Below, piece by piece: positions 14,818 to 23,754 of a stretch of DNA of 64,000 nucleotides. Every line of letters begins with the position of its first letter. Position 1 is the first letter of the stretch. Origin of the DNA: Paradesertivirga superstes. GTDB lineage: Bacteria > Bacteroidota > Bacteroidia > Sphingobacteriales > Sphingobacteriaceae. Below the pieces are notes generated by a model. The model had not been told where the DNA came from. It was given only the letters and a program-made list of their open reading frames with translations, and did no database searches. The stretch lies in NCBI RefSeq assembly GCF_037622515.1, contig NZ_JBBJCN010000001.1:1178001-1242000 (forward strand), in the 5' to 3' direction. The translations under genes were made by a program, and so were the position numbers.

Positions 14818-15723
14818 ATGTTTTTAATCATTCTTGGAACCCTTATTTTCATTGCCGGCTTTATCTTATCACAGCAGAACAGTCCTTCTGTGCGCTACGC
14901 TTCTGTAATACGGATAATCGGTGTATTGGTAATACTTGCAGGGGCTTTAACCTCCATGTTTAAAGTAATAGAAGCCGGCCAGGTTGGTGTGAAAACGGTT
15001 TTTGGAAAAGTTGATAACGATGTACTGTACAGCGGATTAAACATCATAAACCCCATTGCCAAGGTTACTTCCTTCGATGTTAAAACTCAAAACTACACGA
15101 TGTCCGGAATGCATGACGAAAGTATTAAGGAGGGTGATGATGCCCTGAGGGTGCTTTCTGCCGATGGATTGGAAGTGATCATCGACCTCTCCGTTTTATT
15201 CAGAGTAAAAGCAAGTTCCACCCCCTACATTCTTCGCGAAATAGGAACAGACTATTTAGAAAAAATTGTTCGTCCTGTCTCACGAACAGCTATCAGAGAC
15301 AATGCGGTGGCCTATGATGCGGTGGCCTTATACTCAAGCAAGCGCGATGAATTCCAGGATAAAATTTTCGAAACTATTAATAAGAGTTTCGAAAAAAGAG
15401 GTTTGGAACTGGAGCAACTACTGGTAAGAAATATCACTCTTCCTGCCTCAGTAAAAGCAAGTATCGAATCTAAAATAAATGCTGAACAGGACGCTCAAAA
15501 AATGACCTTTGTACTTCAGAAAGAACGCCAGGAGGCAGAGCGCAAGCGGGTTGAAGCGCAGGGAATCGCAGATTATCAGAAAATCTTGTCGACAGGATTA
15601 AGCGACAGGCAATTACAGTATGAAAGTATACTGGCACAAAAAGAAATTGCCAAATCTCCTAATTCTAAAGTTATTATAATGGGTAACAGTAAGGGAACTC
15701 CTATTATTTTAGGAGGTAACTAG
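14818..15723 (+). CDS. Prohibitin-like SPFH-domain membrane protein
   Basis: The 301-residue protein has two N-terminal hydrophobic segments (about 1-18 and 30-47), then an SPFH/band-7 domain: KVIEAGQVGVKTVFGKVDND, FDVKTQNYTM, SADGLEVIIDLSVLFRV, and YLEKIVRPVSRTAIRD. A charged coiled coil (about 215-255, KERQEAERKRVEAQGIADYQ) follows. The order and length fit prohibitin-type scaffolds that form membrane rings and often regulate FtsH-type proteases. The coiled coil ends in a short tail with IIMGNSKGTPIILGGN. No partner gene lies next to it, so the role is inferred from the family only. Confidence 0.88.
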   Translation: MFLIILGTLIFIAGFILSQQNSPSVRYASVIRIIGVLVILAGALTSMFKVIEAGQVGVKTVFGKVDNDVLYSGLNIINPIAKVTSFDVKTQNYTMSGMHDESIKEGDDALRVLSADGLEVIIDLSVLFRVKASSTPYILREIGTDYLEKIVRPVSRTAIRDNAVAYDAVALYSSKRDEFQDKIFETINKSFEKRGLELEQLLVRNITLPASVKASIESKINAEQDAQKMTFVLQKERQEAERKRVEAQGIADYQKILSTGLSDRQLQYESILAQKEIAKSPNSKVIIMGNSKGTPIILGGN

Positions 15724-15809
15724 CCAATAAAAAATTTTAATTCAAATGCCTTGCAACTTTTCATTATAGATTTCATCTAAATATGGACACTATGTAAAAG
15801 CCGTGCAAA

Positions 15810-18194
15810 ATGAAATCTATCCTTAACCTTCTCATAAGCCTTACGTTCTGTTACTCATTAAACGGGCAAACTATTTCCGGAAAAGTAAGCGATGAAAAGC
15901 AAAAACCTGCCGAATTCGCTTCCGTACTTCTACTGAAACACTCAGATTCTTCCTTAGTCAAATCAGCGCTTAGTGATAGTAAAGGTGAATATTCATTCAG
16001 CAATATTTCCAATGGCCGGTATATTCTTGCAATCTCGATGATTGGCTATAAAAAGGAGTCCAAAATACTAGATGTTTCTGCATCCTTAATCACTGTACCT
16101 CCTGTTATACTCAAATCGGAAGGAAGTCTGCTTAAAGAAGTTAGTGTGACTGCAAAACGTCCATTTCTCGAACAAAGGCCGGATAAACTGGTAGTGAATG
16201 TAGACGGAAGTGCCGCCGCCGCAGGCTCTACAGCATTAGAAGTTTTACAGAAAGTTCCTGGTTTAATTGTTTCAAACGATAAAATAACTATGGTAGGAAA
16301 AGGCAGTCCTACTATCTTAATTGATGGAAGGGCTTCCCAATACACGGATATTACCCAGGTGTTGAAAGATGTGAGCGCCGCTAATATTGATAAAATTGAA
16401 GTAATCGGTAATCCGGGCGCCAAATACGATGCAGCCGGAGGCGCTGTAATAAATATCATACTGAAACGTAATGCCAACCTCGGAACCAATGGCAGTATAA
16501 GCCTGGCGGGAGGAGTGGGTTTATACAGTAAAGATGAAAGCCGGTTAGACCGCAATTTTTATCGTTTAAATCCCTCACTTAGCTTAAATCACCGAAAAGG
16601 CATAATCAATTCATTTGGGAGTTACAGCTTTTTCCACCGCAACCAGTACGACCGGGGAACATTCAGCAGAATTATTGACGGGAAACAGCTGGTGCAGGAG
16701 AATTATTCACCTAATGATGCCGACAGTCATAATTTCAGACTTGGAGCAGACTTTTATACTGATAAAAAAAACACATTCGGGCTCATCGTCAGGGGCTTTA
16801 TACGCGATGGACTGAGAGAAGCAGGAAATAACACCAATGAATTAAACGGAGAAGGAGGACCCTTACTAAGCACCTTCAAGACACTAAACAATACAAAAAG
16901 CAAACGCAACAATTTCTCTGGGAATGTAAACTGGAAGCACAGTTTCGACACACTTGGAACCGACTTGAATATTGATTTTGATTATTCCAATTTCAGCATA
17001 AGGAACAATAGCGTTATCACGACGACAGAAGGAGCCAATAATTATACGAATACTCAATTAATTGACAATCCGGTTCAATTAGCAGTATTAAAATTAGATT
17101 ATTCAAGAACTTTCGGAAAAAATACTTCGCTGGAAGCCGGAGGGAAATCAAGCATGGCAACGATTGATAATTTCCTTACCTACACAAAAAGCGGCATAGT
17201 GGATCCGGACAGAACAACCGATTTTAAATACCTTGAGAATGTAAATGCCGTCTATACCTCTCTTCAGCAAAAATTAAAAAAATGGGAAGTCAAAGGTGGT
17301 TTACGTGCTGAGCAAACTGTTGCCAGTGGCGAACAACGGTCGGTTAAAGTGCTCGACAGAAATTACATTCAACTTTTCCCTTCTCTGTTTATTACCAGGG
17401 TTATTACTTCAAAGTTTTCTACAATAATGCAATACAGCCGAAGAGTAAACAGGCCGAGTTTTCAGCAACAGAATCCTTTCATAGAATACATTGATTCTCT
17501 AACATACACACAAGGAAACCCAACTTTGAAGCCAGAAACTGCAGACCAGTACAAGTTATCATTAACCTACCAAAGTCAGCCTTTTTTCGCCCTTAGTTAT
17601 AACAAAAAGCATGATGTAATATTTGACAATGCTCCCAGGCAAGACGGAAAGTTAACCTATACCACAACAGAAAACCTGGGCACGTTTGATAATTTTGCTG
17701 CTGAACTGAACTTCCCGCTTAACCTTGGTAAAAAAATAAGTGGTTATGGAGGCAACCAGGTTATTTTTAATCGCTACCAGGCAGACTATCTTGGTGGCAC
17801 CTATCTGAAAAGCAAATGGAACTGGCTTGCTTACTGGCAGATTGCTTATAAGCCTGTCTCATCTGTCAACTTTGAAGTTTCCGGATATTATATGACTAAG
17901 TTCTTAAATGAATTTATTACTATCGACAATCTGGGAAGCCTAAATTTTGCTGTGCAAAAAACTTTTTGGGATAAAAAAGCGAAATTAAGCCTGAATATAA
18001 ATGATATTTTCTTTAGCGATAATACCTCCGGAGTTTTAAAATATCGCGAAATAGATCTAAGCTTCAGGCAGGCATACGAAAGCAGAAATGCGAGATTAAC
18101 ATTTAGCTACTCTTTTGGAAATCAGAAACTGGCGGCCGCCCGGACGCGAAAAACAGCTTCTGAAGATGAAGCCGGCAGAGTAAAAGACAAATAA
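15810..18194 (+). CDS. TonB-dependent-receptor-like outer-membrane beta-barrel protein
   Basis: The 794-residue protein has a signal peptide ending near LNGQ, then a carboxypeptidase-regulatory-like domain (ISGKVSDEKQKPAEFASVLL to about residue 95). A plug domain follows (VPGLIVSNDK, ILIDGRASQY, IDKIEVIGNPGAKYDAAGG). The rest is a long C-terminal barrel rich in alternating aromatic strands of the OMP_b-brl_3 type. Such proteins are widespread in Bacteroidota and are predicted to move or bind ligands at the outer membrane. No SusD partner, sigma/anti-sigma pair or hydrolase is nearby, so no glycan-utilisation locus is suggested. The C terminus (SFGNQKLAAARTRKTASEDE) extends past the last barrel strand. 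Confidence 0.9.
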   Translation: MKSILNLLISLTFCYSLNGQTISGKVSDEKQKPAEFASVLLLKHSDSSLVKSALSDSKGEYSFSNISNGRYILAISMIGYKKESKILDVSASLITVPPVILKSEGSLLKEVSVTAKRPFLEQRPDKLVVNVDGSAAAAGSTALEVLQKVPGLIVSNDKITMVGKGSPTILIDGRASQYTDITQVLKDVSAANIDKIEVIGNPGAKYDAAGGAVINIILKRNANLGTNGSISLAGGVGLYSKDESRLDRNFYRLNPSLSLNHRKGIINSFGSYSFFHRNQYDRGTFSRIIDGKQLVQENYSPNDADSHNFRLGADFYTDKKNTFGLIVRGFIRDGLREAGNNTNELNGEGGPLLSTFKTLNNTKSKRNNFSGNVNWKHSFDTLGTDLNIDFDYSNFSIRNNSVITTTEGANNYTNTQLIDNPVQLAVLKLDYSRTFGKNTSLEAGGKSSMATIDNFLTYTKSGIVDPDRTTDFKYLENVNAVYTSLQQKLKKWEVKGGLRAEQTVASGEQRSVKVLDRNYIQLFPSLFITRVITSKFSTIMQYSRRVNRPSFQQQNPFIEYIDSLTYTQGNPTLKPETADQYKLSLTYQSQPFFALSYNKKHDVIFDNAPRQDGKLTYTTTENLGTFDNFAAELNFPLNLGKKISGYGGNQVIFNRYQADYLGGTYLKSKWNWLAYWQIAYKPVSSVNFEVSGYYMTKFLNEFITIDNLGSLNFAVQKTFWDKKAKLSLNINDIFFSDNTSGVLKYREIDLSFRQAYESRNARLTFSYSFGNQKLAAARTRKTASEDEAGRVKDK

Positions 18195-18285
18195 AAATTT
18201 CCCTCAGCGCAAACAGCCCGGGAAATATCATTGAATATAACGACGAATCGAACCCAGACAATATCTTAACTGAAATACTCTGCAA

Positions 18286-18522
18286 TCAAACATGCGCCTC
18301 TGCAGGTACAATATTAGAGGATTCAAGGTATTCCATGCAATTATAAAAAGACAGGCGATTATTTAAAATTTCAATATTGCGGGTTTCGGTATTGTAATAA
18401 AACTGGTTATTACCCATGAACCCTTCATGATGACCTCTTGCAATCTCCTTCTTTAAATCTTCAAAAGACTCATATCTTTTGAAAAAGCGTTTTCTTCCGT
18501 GGCGTTTAAATAGAATATACAT
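18286..18522 (-). CDS. Small hypothetical protein (78 aa)
   Basis: The frame starts with ATG at 18522 and reads MYILFKRHGRKRFFKRYESF, with a basic N-terminal third followed by polar sequence. No signal peptide or known motif is seen. It is convergent with the TonB-type gene. Length, an ATG start and absence of a better overlapping frame support a real gene, but there is no functional evidence. Confidence 0.5.
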   Translation of the reverse strand: MYILFKRHGRKRFFKRYESFEDLKKEIARGHHEGFMGNNQFYYNTETRNIEILNNRLSFYNCMEYLESSNIVPAEAHV

Positions 18523-19039
18523 ACCTTTTTAACATTGAAAATTAAGAAATGATGAAAAGTTTTAACAATCAGGTATTTGCCTATAAGTATTGTGGTTTAT
18601 ACTTAAACCCCGGGTGTAAAATATCCTTTCTGTATCTGGATTCTTTTTTTATAAAATAAATGCGTATGTATAAAACATAATCTGATTTAAACAGTTAATA
18701 ATCAATAAGAAACCTAAGCTGAGAATGGAGTTGATGTATGGTGAAAGAGAGTCAGCAATCCCCAGACATATCTTAAAGGTTAACCTTTTTTAAGAAGGGA
18801 CACCTGCCCTGTTTAGCAGTCAAAAAATGCAGAGATATAAAAACCTGAATGTTTTTATATTTTTAAATTTCTATCGTTTTATATCACTGTATATATAAAG
18901 ATTATTACCAATCTTGCAGCTGGTAACAATTAAAAAAAAATGTGTGAATTTTTTTCACACCTAAACTAAAATAAACCTTTTTATCGTTTATTTCGTATAA
19001 AGAAGAAGCTGACATGAAAAGATCTAAGATCAGTACATT
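18523..19039. other. 517-bp intergenic region with several palindromes
   Basis: There is no convincing gene. It holds a perfect 14-bp palindrome AAAGGTTAACCTTT (18775-18788), an inverted repeat TTACCA/TGGTAA (18905-18910 and 18921-18926) and a hairpin GTGTGAA-T5-TTCACAC (18942-18960). On the minus strand the last hairpin is followed by a T9 run like a terminator, although no minus-strand gene precedes it. Confidence 0.55.
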
Positions 19040-19711
19040 ATGAACAGTAAGGACAGAATGCAAAATTCTGAGTATCAACAAAATATTGAAATGGGTCTCA
19101 CCTTTTTTCATAATCTGCAATTCGAAATGTTCGCCTTTGCGTTTAGCCTTTTGTTTGCCGGTGAGTTGAAAGACGTTGGCGACAATGTACACAAAGATGA
19201 ACCATTGATTTTAGATCCTGATCTGTTGGCCATGTCTACCGATAAGAATGTGCAACTACTTGGCGCATTAAGCAAAAGCCTGAGTACTAAAACCGCAACT
19301 CTTGCTAATCTTAGCCGAAATAATTTAAAAACTGAAACCGAAATACTAAGGAATACTGAACCCAAAAAAACATCTAATAGTTCTCCAATAGAAGATAATG
19401 ACTACGATAAAATGTTTTTAAAATGCGTGGGCATTCTAATTGAATACAGCTTTGGTATAGTGGTAATTTTAGAAACTTTTGTATCTAAAGCTTCTGATCA
19501 GGCAATCGACATTAAAGGCAGAGGAGCTGATTTAATTGACAGGATTGATACATTAAGACCATACAGCGATATTAATATGACCTTATTGCTTGATATGGCG
19601 GCAAGCTTAGAATCAACCCTGTCTCAAATATTATTTGAAGATGCTTCAGGCCGGGGTTTGCTTAAAGATAAATCAGCACTCGAACTCATTGATCTGTTTA
19701 AAGGCGAATAA
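19040..19711 (+). CDS. Hypothetical protein (223 aa)
   Basis: The product has two parts joined by a Ser/Asn/Glu-rich stretch (about 100-125). The N-terminal part has hydrophobic residues around LQFEMFAFAFSLLFAGEL, and the C-terminal part is helical with a hydrophobic run (FLKCVGILIEYSFGIVVILETFV). Predicted helices dominate. There is no signal peptide, no catalytic motif and no family I recognise. The start ATG follows a long gap with two inverted repeats within 135 bp upstream, which may be regulatory. It is a single gene, convergent with the small gene at 19754. Confidence 0.6.
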   Translation: MNSKDRMQNSEYQQNIEMGLTFFHNLQFEMFAFAFSLLFAGELKDVGDNVHKDEPLILDPDLLAMSTDKNVQLLGALSKSLSTKTATLANLSRNNLKTETEILRNTEPKKTSNSSPIEDNDYDKMFLKCVGILIEYSFGIVVILETFVSKASDQAIDIKGRGADLIDRIDTLRPYSDINMTLLLDMAASLESTLSQILFEDASGRGLLKDKSALELIDLFKGE

Positions 19712-19753
19712 ATTTTCTATCCGGCTTAAATAGAATAACAAGTTTTCCAAAAA

Positions 19754-20005
19754 TCAGTCCTCCTGCTTTTCTAAAAGCAATTCTTTCACTTCGCCACTAC
19801 GTTCCACACGTATTACAATTTCTTTATCCCGCAAATCCAGTGTATTTGCTATTCGAAGCAAATGCTCATAAATCTTTTGGCAAACTACTTCAAATCGTTT
19901 ATGATCATCAGGTACCAGTATTACAATTACACCGCTTTGTAAATCAATCTCGTAATCATTAAAAGCTAAAACAATCTCATTGTAATACTGGTAAAATATA
20001 TTCAT
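19754..20005 (-). CDS. Small hypothetical protein (83 aa)
   Basis: A compact alpha/beta-looking protein (MNIFYQYYNEIVLAFNDYEI, VIVILVPDDHKRFEVVCQKI, EIVIRVERSGEVKELLLEKQ) with no signal peptide. It has its own promoter-like TATATTTG box (20026-20033) overlapped by a 17-bp inverted repeat, so it is probably a separately regulated gene. Function is not recognised. Confidence 0.6.
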   Translation of the reverse strand: MNIFYQYYNEIVLAFNDYEIDLQSGVIVILVPDDHKRFEVVCQKIYEHLLRIANTLDLRDKEIVIRVERSGEVKELLLEKQED

Positions 20006-20025
20006 AAAACCCGGGCCGTAGTTAG

Positions 20026-20046
20026 CAAATATACTTTTTAAGTATA
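20026..20046 (-). promoter_or_regulatory. -7 box overlapped by inverted repeat
   Basis: The minus-strand TATATTTG box (20026-20033) overlaps the inverted repeat TATACTT-TTT-AAGTATA (20030-20046). An operator-like site covering the promoter of the gene at 19754-20005 is inferred. Confidence 0.45.
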
Positions 20047-20070
20047 CAAATAGAAATCAGATTAGATACT

Positions 20071-20490
20071 TTAGTTTGCTTCAACATAGCTCTTAAAATT
20101 ATCTAAAATAGCCTGCCAGCCATTCTTCTGCATTTCTTCCGGATTAGTATCTTCTGCTACAAAAGTTTCAACTATCCCGGTTTCACCTGCATTGTCTGTA
20201 AATTCAACCCTTACTGTTCTGTCATCCAGCAGAGTATACTCAATCAGTTTATATTTCTCTACATTGGCATAAACACCTTCGAAGTCAAAACTCATGCTGC
20301 CATCCTTTGCGGCCATAGTAGTTTTAAATTTCCCATCCTTCCTCAAATCATTCTCGGCATGAGGGGCATGCCAATCGCTGGAGGCATTGCACCATTGTTT
20401 AATATGCTCTGGTCCATTCCAAAATTCCCAAACTTTCGATACAGGTGCCTTAACCGTGGCCGCTACAGTAATTTTTGTTTTAGTTTCCAT
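20071..20490 (-). CDS. SRPBCC/AHSA1-type domain protein
   Basis: From the ATG at 20490 the product has 139 residues. An in-frame TTG seven codons upstream gives a longer frame but lies within the promoter/leader. The order TKITVAATVKAPVSKVWEFW, WCNASSDWHAPHAENDLR, FDFEGVYANVEKYKLIEYTL and NGWQAILDNFKSYVEAN is typical of AHSA1 (Aha1 C-terminal homology) proteins of the START/SRPBCC fold, which bind hydrophobic ligands. A TATCTTTG box lies at 20509-20516 on the minus strand. The specific ligand is unknown. Another SRPBCC protein is encoded at 22095. Confidence 0.88.
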   Translation of the reverse strand: METKTKITVAATVKAPVSKVWEFWNGPEHIKQWCNASSDWHAPHAENDLRKDGKFKTTMAAKDGSMSFDFEGVYANVEKYKLIEYTLLDDRTVRVEFTDNAGETGIVETFVAEDTNPEEMQKNGWQAILDNFKSYVEAN

Positions 20491-20508
20491 AATGATTTTT
20501 TTATTTAA

Positions 20509-20516
20509 CAAAGATA
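20509..20516 (-). promoter_or_regulatory. -7 promoter box of the AHSA1-type gene
   Basis: TATCTTTG on the minus strand, about 18 bp upstream of the chosen ATG; it argues for the ATG at 20490 over the upstream TTG. Confidence 0.55.
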
Positions 20517-20644
20517 TTGAGTTATCGAAGCATAAAAGACTTCCAAGCCGACAAACAGAGGGGTATTTTACGACAATGCCCTCGGCAAAAACTTCTTAAG
20601 GCTTATGGTATATCTGACGCTTTAGGTTATTGTTATAACTCCCC

Positions 20645-21415
20645 CTACCTATTCTTTATATAGATATGTTTTATTCCCTTATTTCCAGTATCTCTTTCAT
20701 CAATTTCTATTGAAGAAATAGAACGAATCAGGGGAGTAAGTTTCATAAAACCGAAATTACGGGGATCAAAATCTGGTTGCTTTTTTATAACGAGACTACC
20801 TACGTCGGCCAGATAGGCCCAGCCAGTGTCGTCAGCTACATCATTGATGGTACTGGAAATCAAACGTATTGTTGATTTACCCAGGTGGGGTTCTCTTGCA
20901 GGAGTAGTTTTGCGAATATCCTTTCTGGCAGTCACTTCTTCCGGTTTAAGCTCTTCCGATTCCTTTTCCTTCTCTCCTCCTAAAATCTCAATATAGATGA
21001 ACCTGTCACAGGCTACAATAAAGGGATGAAGCGTTTTTTTCTGTCCGATACCAATTACGGTCATTCCAGCTTCACGCAAACGGGTAGCAAGGCGGGTAAA
21101 ATCACTGTCGCTGGAAATAATACAAAAACCATCTACCTTTCCAGAATATAAAATATCCATGGCATCAATAATCATTGCAGAATCTGTTGCGTTTTTCCCC
21201 GATGAGTAGCTGTACTGCTGTATTGGAGTTATGGCATTTTCCAGAAGCACACTTTTCCATCCGGATACAGTGGGCTTGGTCCAGTCGGCATAAATTCTTT
21301 TAGTTGTGGGATTACCATATTTGGCAATCTCTTCCATAATCCCCTTAATATTAGAATAGGGAACATTATCGGCATCAATTAAAACGGCTAGGCGAAGATC
21401 GGTTGAGTGTCGCAT
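20645..21415 (-). CDS. NYN-domain nuclease-like protein with C-terminal OST-HTH (LOTUS) domain
   Basis: The N-terminal 150 residues form an NYN/LabA-like PIN-type domain: AVLIDADNVPYSN (acidic pair near 14-16), SSGKNATDSAMIIDAMD, and CIISSDSDFTRLATRLRE with Asp103 and Asp105. A charged linker follows (about 150-180). The C-terminal 75 residues look like the OST-HTH/LOTUS fold (IRLISSTINDVADDTGWAYL, VGSLVIKKQPDFDPRNFGF). Bacterial NYN-LOTUS proteins are predicted RNA-binding endoribonucleases. The acidic residues needed for metal binding are present. It is divergent from the VOC gene at 21564. Confidence 0.9.
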   Translation of the reverse strand: MRHSTDLRLAVLIDADNVPYSNIKGIMEEIAKYGNPTTKRIYADWTKPTVSGWKSVLLENAITPIQQYSYSSGKNATDSAMIIDAMDILYSGKVDGFCIISSDSDFTRLATRLREAGMTVIGIGQKKTLHPFIVACDRFIYIEILGGEKEKESEELKPEEVTARKDIRKTTPAREPHLGKSTIRLISSTINDVADDTGWAYLADVGSLVIKKQPDFDPRNFGFMKLTPLIRSISSIEIDERDTGNKGIKHIYIKNR

Positions 21416-21563
21416 TTTTGGGTAAGAGTTTTTACTAAGTTAGGAATTTAGGTTGACAAGCCTGATAATCATGCCCGACGCAAACGCCCCTTAATTTGTC
21501 GCTAATATGCCTGTATTCCGTTTAAAAGATTCTCATCTTTGATATATAAATTTTAAAAAGCTT

Positions 21564-22019
21564 ATGCAAAAGATAACACCGTTTTTATGGTTCGAAAGCC
21601 AGGCTGAGGATGCCATGAAGTTTTATACTTCTATTTTTAAAGATTCGGAAGTTATAAGCACTATGCCCGGACCCGGAGGCTCAGTAATGGGTGTTACCTT
21701 TCGGATCAATGGGCAGGAATTAACAGCTTTTAACGGCGGGCCCCATTTTAAACTCACTGAAGCCATCTCTTTATTTGTAAATTGCGAAACACAGGAAGAA
21801 ATAGACGATTTATGGGAGAAGCTTTCTGAAGGCGGACAGAAAAGCAGATGTGGCTGGCTAAAAGATCAATTTGGATTATCATGGCAACTGGTTCCCCCTG
21901 TCCTAGGCCAGATGCTTCAGGATAAAGATCGCGTAAAAGCCGACAGGGTGATGCAGGCTATGTTAAAAATGGACAAACTCGACATCGCTATTTTAAAACA
22001 GGCCTACGAGCAGGAATAA
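21564..22019 (+). CDS. VOC-family protein (PhnB/3-demethylubiquinone-methyltransferase-like)
   Basis: The 151-residue protein has the PhnB-like glyoxalase-fold pattern: KITPFLWFESQAEDAMKFY, GVTFRINGQELTAFNGG, ISLFVNCETQEEIDDLWEKL and CGWLKDQFGLSWQLVP. Many relatives are called 3-demethylubiquinone-9 3-methyltransferase, but they lack a methyltransferase fold. An enzymatic role is unproven. A CATCTTTG box, one base off the promoter consensus, lies about 24 bp upstream. It is followed 75 bp later by a same-strand SRPBCC gene. Confidence 0.88.
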   Translation: MQKITPFLWFESQAEDAMKFYTSIFKDSEVISTMPGPGGSVMGVTFRINGQELTAFNGGPHFKLTEAISLFVNCETQEEIDDLWEKLSEGGQKSRCGWLKDQFGLSWQLVPPVLGQMLQDKDRVKADRVMQAMLKMDKLDIAILKQAYEQE

Positions 22020-22094
22020 AGATATTATTTGAAAATTTCAAAAACCTTCGCTCGCTGAATTTATTGACTATTTAACACTAAACATCTAATTATC

Positions 22095-22550
22095 ATGGAA
22101 AAGCAAACATTTAATATCCTGATTAATGCCTCTCCTGAAAAAGTATGGGACATCCTTCTGGGCGAATCAACTTACCCCCAATGGACCTCTGTTTTTGCTG
22201 AGGGATCAAGCGTAGAGACAGACTGGAAAGAAGGCAGCAGAGCATTGTTTCTTGATGGTAAGGGGCAGGGCATGGTATCGGTTATTGCAAAAAACATCCC
22301 GAATAAATACCTTTCTATTAAGCATCTCGGCATGATTAAAGATGGCGTTGAAGACATGGAAAGTGAAGAGGTAAAAAAATGGTCGGGCGCCTTAGAAAAC
22401 TATACGCTTAAACCCCTTAATGGGAGCACAGAATTGATTATAGAAATGGATATGGCCGAGGAATTTAAAGATTATTTTCTTACTACCTGGCCAAAGGCAT
22501 TGGATAAAGTAAAGGAACTTGCGGAAATGCAGCATCATGAGGTGGGCTAA
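22095..22550 (+). CDS. SRPBCC-domain protein (polyketide cyclase/START-like)
   Basis: A 151-residue protein that starts TFNILINASPEKVWDILLGE and continues with YPQWTSVFAEGSSVETDWKEG, the hallmark of SRPBCC ligand-binding proteins. A C-terminal helix (FKDYFLTTWPKALDKVKELAE) closes the cavity in this fold. It is distinct from the AHSA1-type copy at 20071. The ligand is unknown. It follows the VOC gene on the same strand and could be co-transcribed. Confidence 0.85.
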   Translation: MEKQTFNILINASPEKVWDILLGESTYPQWTSVFAEGSSVETDWKEGSRALFLDGKGQGMVSVIAKNIPNKYLSIKHLGMIKDGVEDMESEEVKKWSGALENYTLKPLNGSTELIIEMDMAEEFKDYFLTTWPKALDKVKELAEMQHHEVG

Positions 22551-22605
22551 AGAGCTTATCGGTATGAGTTAATTACTATTTATTAAATCCCCTAAAATAT
22601 ACGGC

Positions 22606-22729
22606 TTGCATTGCCCTCGGGGAGAATGCAATAGATAAAGTTTATTGGTTGGAGACACCAACCACGGCGACCAAGCTAAAGCGCTATGTGCGGCTGGCCT
22701 TTCTCGCCCAGAGGGAGAGAAAGGTCAGC
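22606..22729. repeat. Block of three hairpins (possible dispersed repeat or structured RNA)
   Basis: Three stems in 124 bp: TTGCATT/AATGCAA (22606-22612, 22625-22631), TGGTTGG/CCAACCA (22646-22652, 22658-22664) and a 13-bp stem with one G-U pair (22693-22705, 22717-22729). The 3' part can also fold alternatively as GGGAGAG (22713-22719) / CTCTCCC (22730-22736). There is no ORF. The gap runs from 22551 to 22834. Confidence 0.6.
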
Positions 22730-22834
22730 CTCTCCCTTGCAAACGCAATATTTCCAATTTAGGCTATCCAGACACCCTCTGATACTGCCTGCTTAGCTGA
22801 CCATTCTGAAAAATAAACCTTCGCCTCTTCCTTA

Positions 22835-23617
22835 CTAAAACAGCTTTTCTATAAATACATTCAGCACTTCTATCAGTATAAGAATGATGATGATCCATTC
22901 GAGCATTGTACTGTGGCGGTATTGCAACAACGTGCGAAAAAGCTCAAGGTTATCTTTAACAATATTTAAACCCTCCTGAATATTGCGGAACCGCTCCTGA
23001 AGGTCGAAAGTACGCTTCATCGCCAGGTCTATTTTATTGAGGTTCTCATCATCCCAGGTTTCGGGTGGCGAATCAAAAATATACAGGTTCTCGGATATGC
23101 GGTTTTTCAACAACAGTGTTTTCCCAATATACTTTTTAAGATTCTTTCCCGAGATATTCAACCGTCCCTTATTCTCCAGGATCTGGGTATGATAATTAGT
23201 CTCTTCCAGAAGTTTAGTGGTTTGTTCGTAATAATAATCCAGAGCCACCGATTGTGCAACATTCAGCATGATCAGCCGAAGAACCTGAATATCAGAACCT
23301 GCTATCGAGATTACATTATAGCCGATTTTATTCTCGCCGGCATTTGTTTCTATCTCGTACTCCTCAGTCAGGTTTTCTTCAAAGAGGTTTTTGCAAAAAG
23401 GTGAAATCAGTCGAAGAAAAGAAGAAATTTTAATGGGATCGCAATTTAAAAAACAAACTACCCCGTATTTAAAAACATAAATATATTCGCCTGTTTCTGT
23501 TTTATAAAACAACTCCTCAGAATCGCTGTAATACAACTCAGCCTTAAACGCTGATTTGAAACTCTTTACATCAATACTATCTGCAATCTGGTAGGATAAA
23601 ACACGCTGGGTGGTCAT
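22835..23617 (-). CDS. RMD1/DUF155-family protein with C-terminal membrane anchor
   Basis: The 260-residue protein fits the RMD1/Sif3 (DUF155) family: a polar N-terminal domain, NVAQSVALDYYYEQTTKLLE, LLKNRISENLYIFDSPPETWDDENLNKI, a heptad-like ERFRNIQEGLNIVKDNLELF and a C-terminal membrane segment LEWIIIILILIEVLNVFI. Eukaryotic relatives sit in mitochondria; the bacterial role is not known. A single C-terminal helix suggests a tail-anchored inner-membrane protein. The frame is full length and intact. It is flanked by repeat-rich DNA on both sides. Confidence 0.87.
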   Translation of the reverse strand: MTTQRVLSYQIADSIDVKSFKSAFKAELYYSDSEELFYKTETGEYIYVFKYGVVCFLNCDPIKISSFLRLISPFCKNLFEENLTEEYEIETNAGENKIGYNVISIAGSDIQVLRLIMLNVAQSVALDYYYEQTTKLLEETNYHTQILENKGRLNISGKNLKKYIGKTLLLKNRISENLYIFDSPPETWDDENLNKIDLAMKRTFDLQERFRNIQEGLNIVKDNLELFRTLLQYRHSTMLEWIIIILILIEVLNVFIEKLF

Positions 23618-23754
23618 TTTAATTGTATTAATTAAAACCTATTTCCTTATTGATAAAATAATTAAACCATGGGTTTTGTTTTGTTTGCTATTGGATAAGG
23701 CCGTGCTTCCTGATGTTAGGCTGAGAACTTTTTCAAAGAAAAATAAAGAAATGA

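Noticed and set aside
18905..19192. Open frame of 95 codons on the minus strand
   Set aside because: It is antisense to the start of the gene at 19040 and contains the terminator-like hairpin; it is probably not translated.
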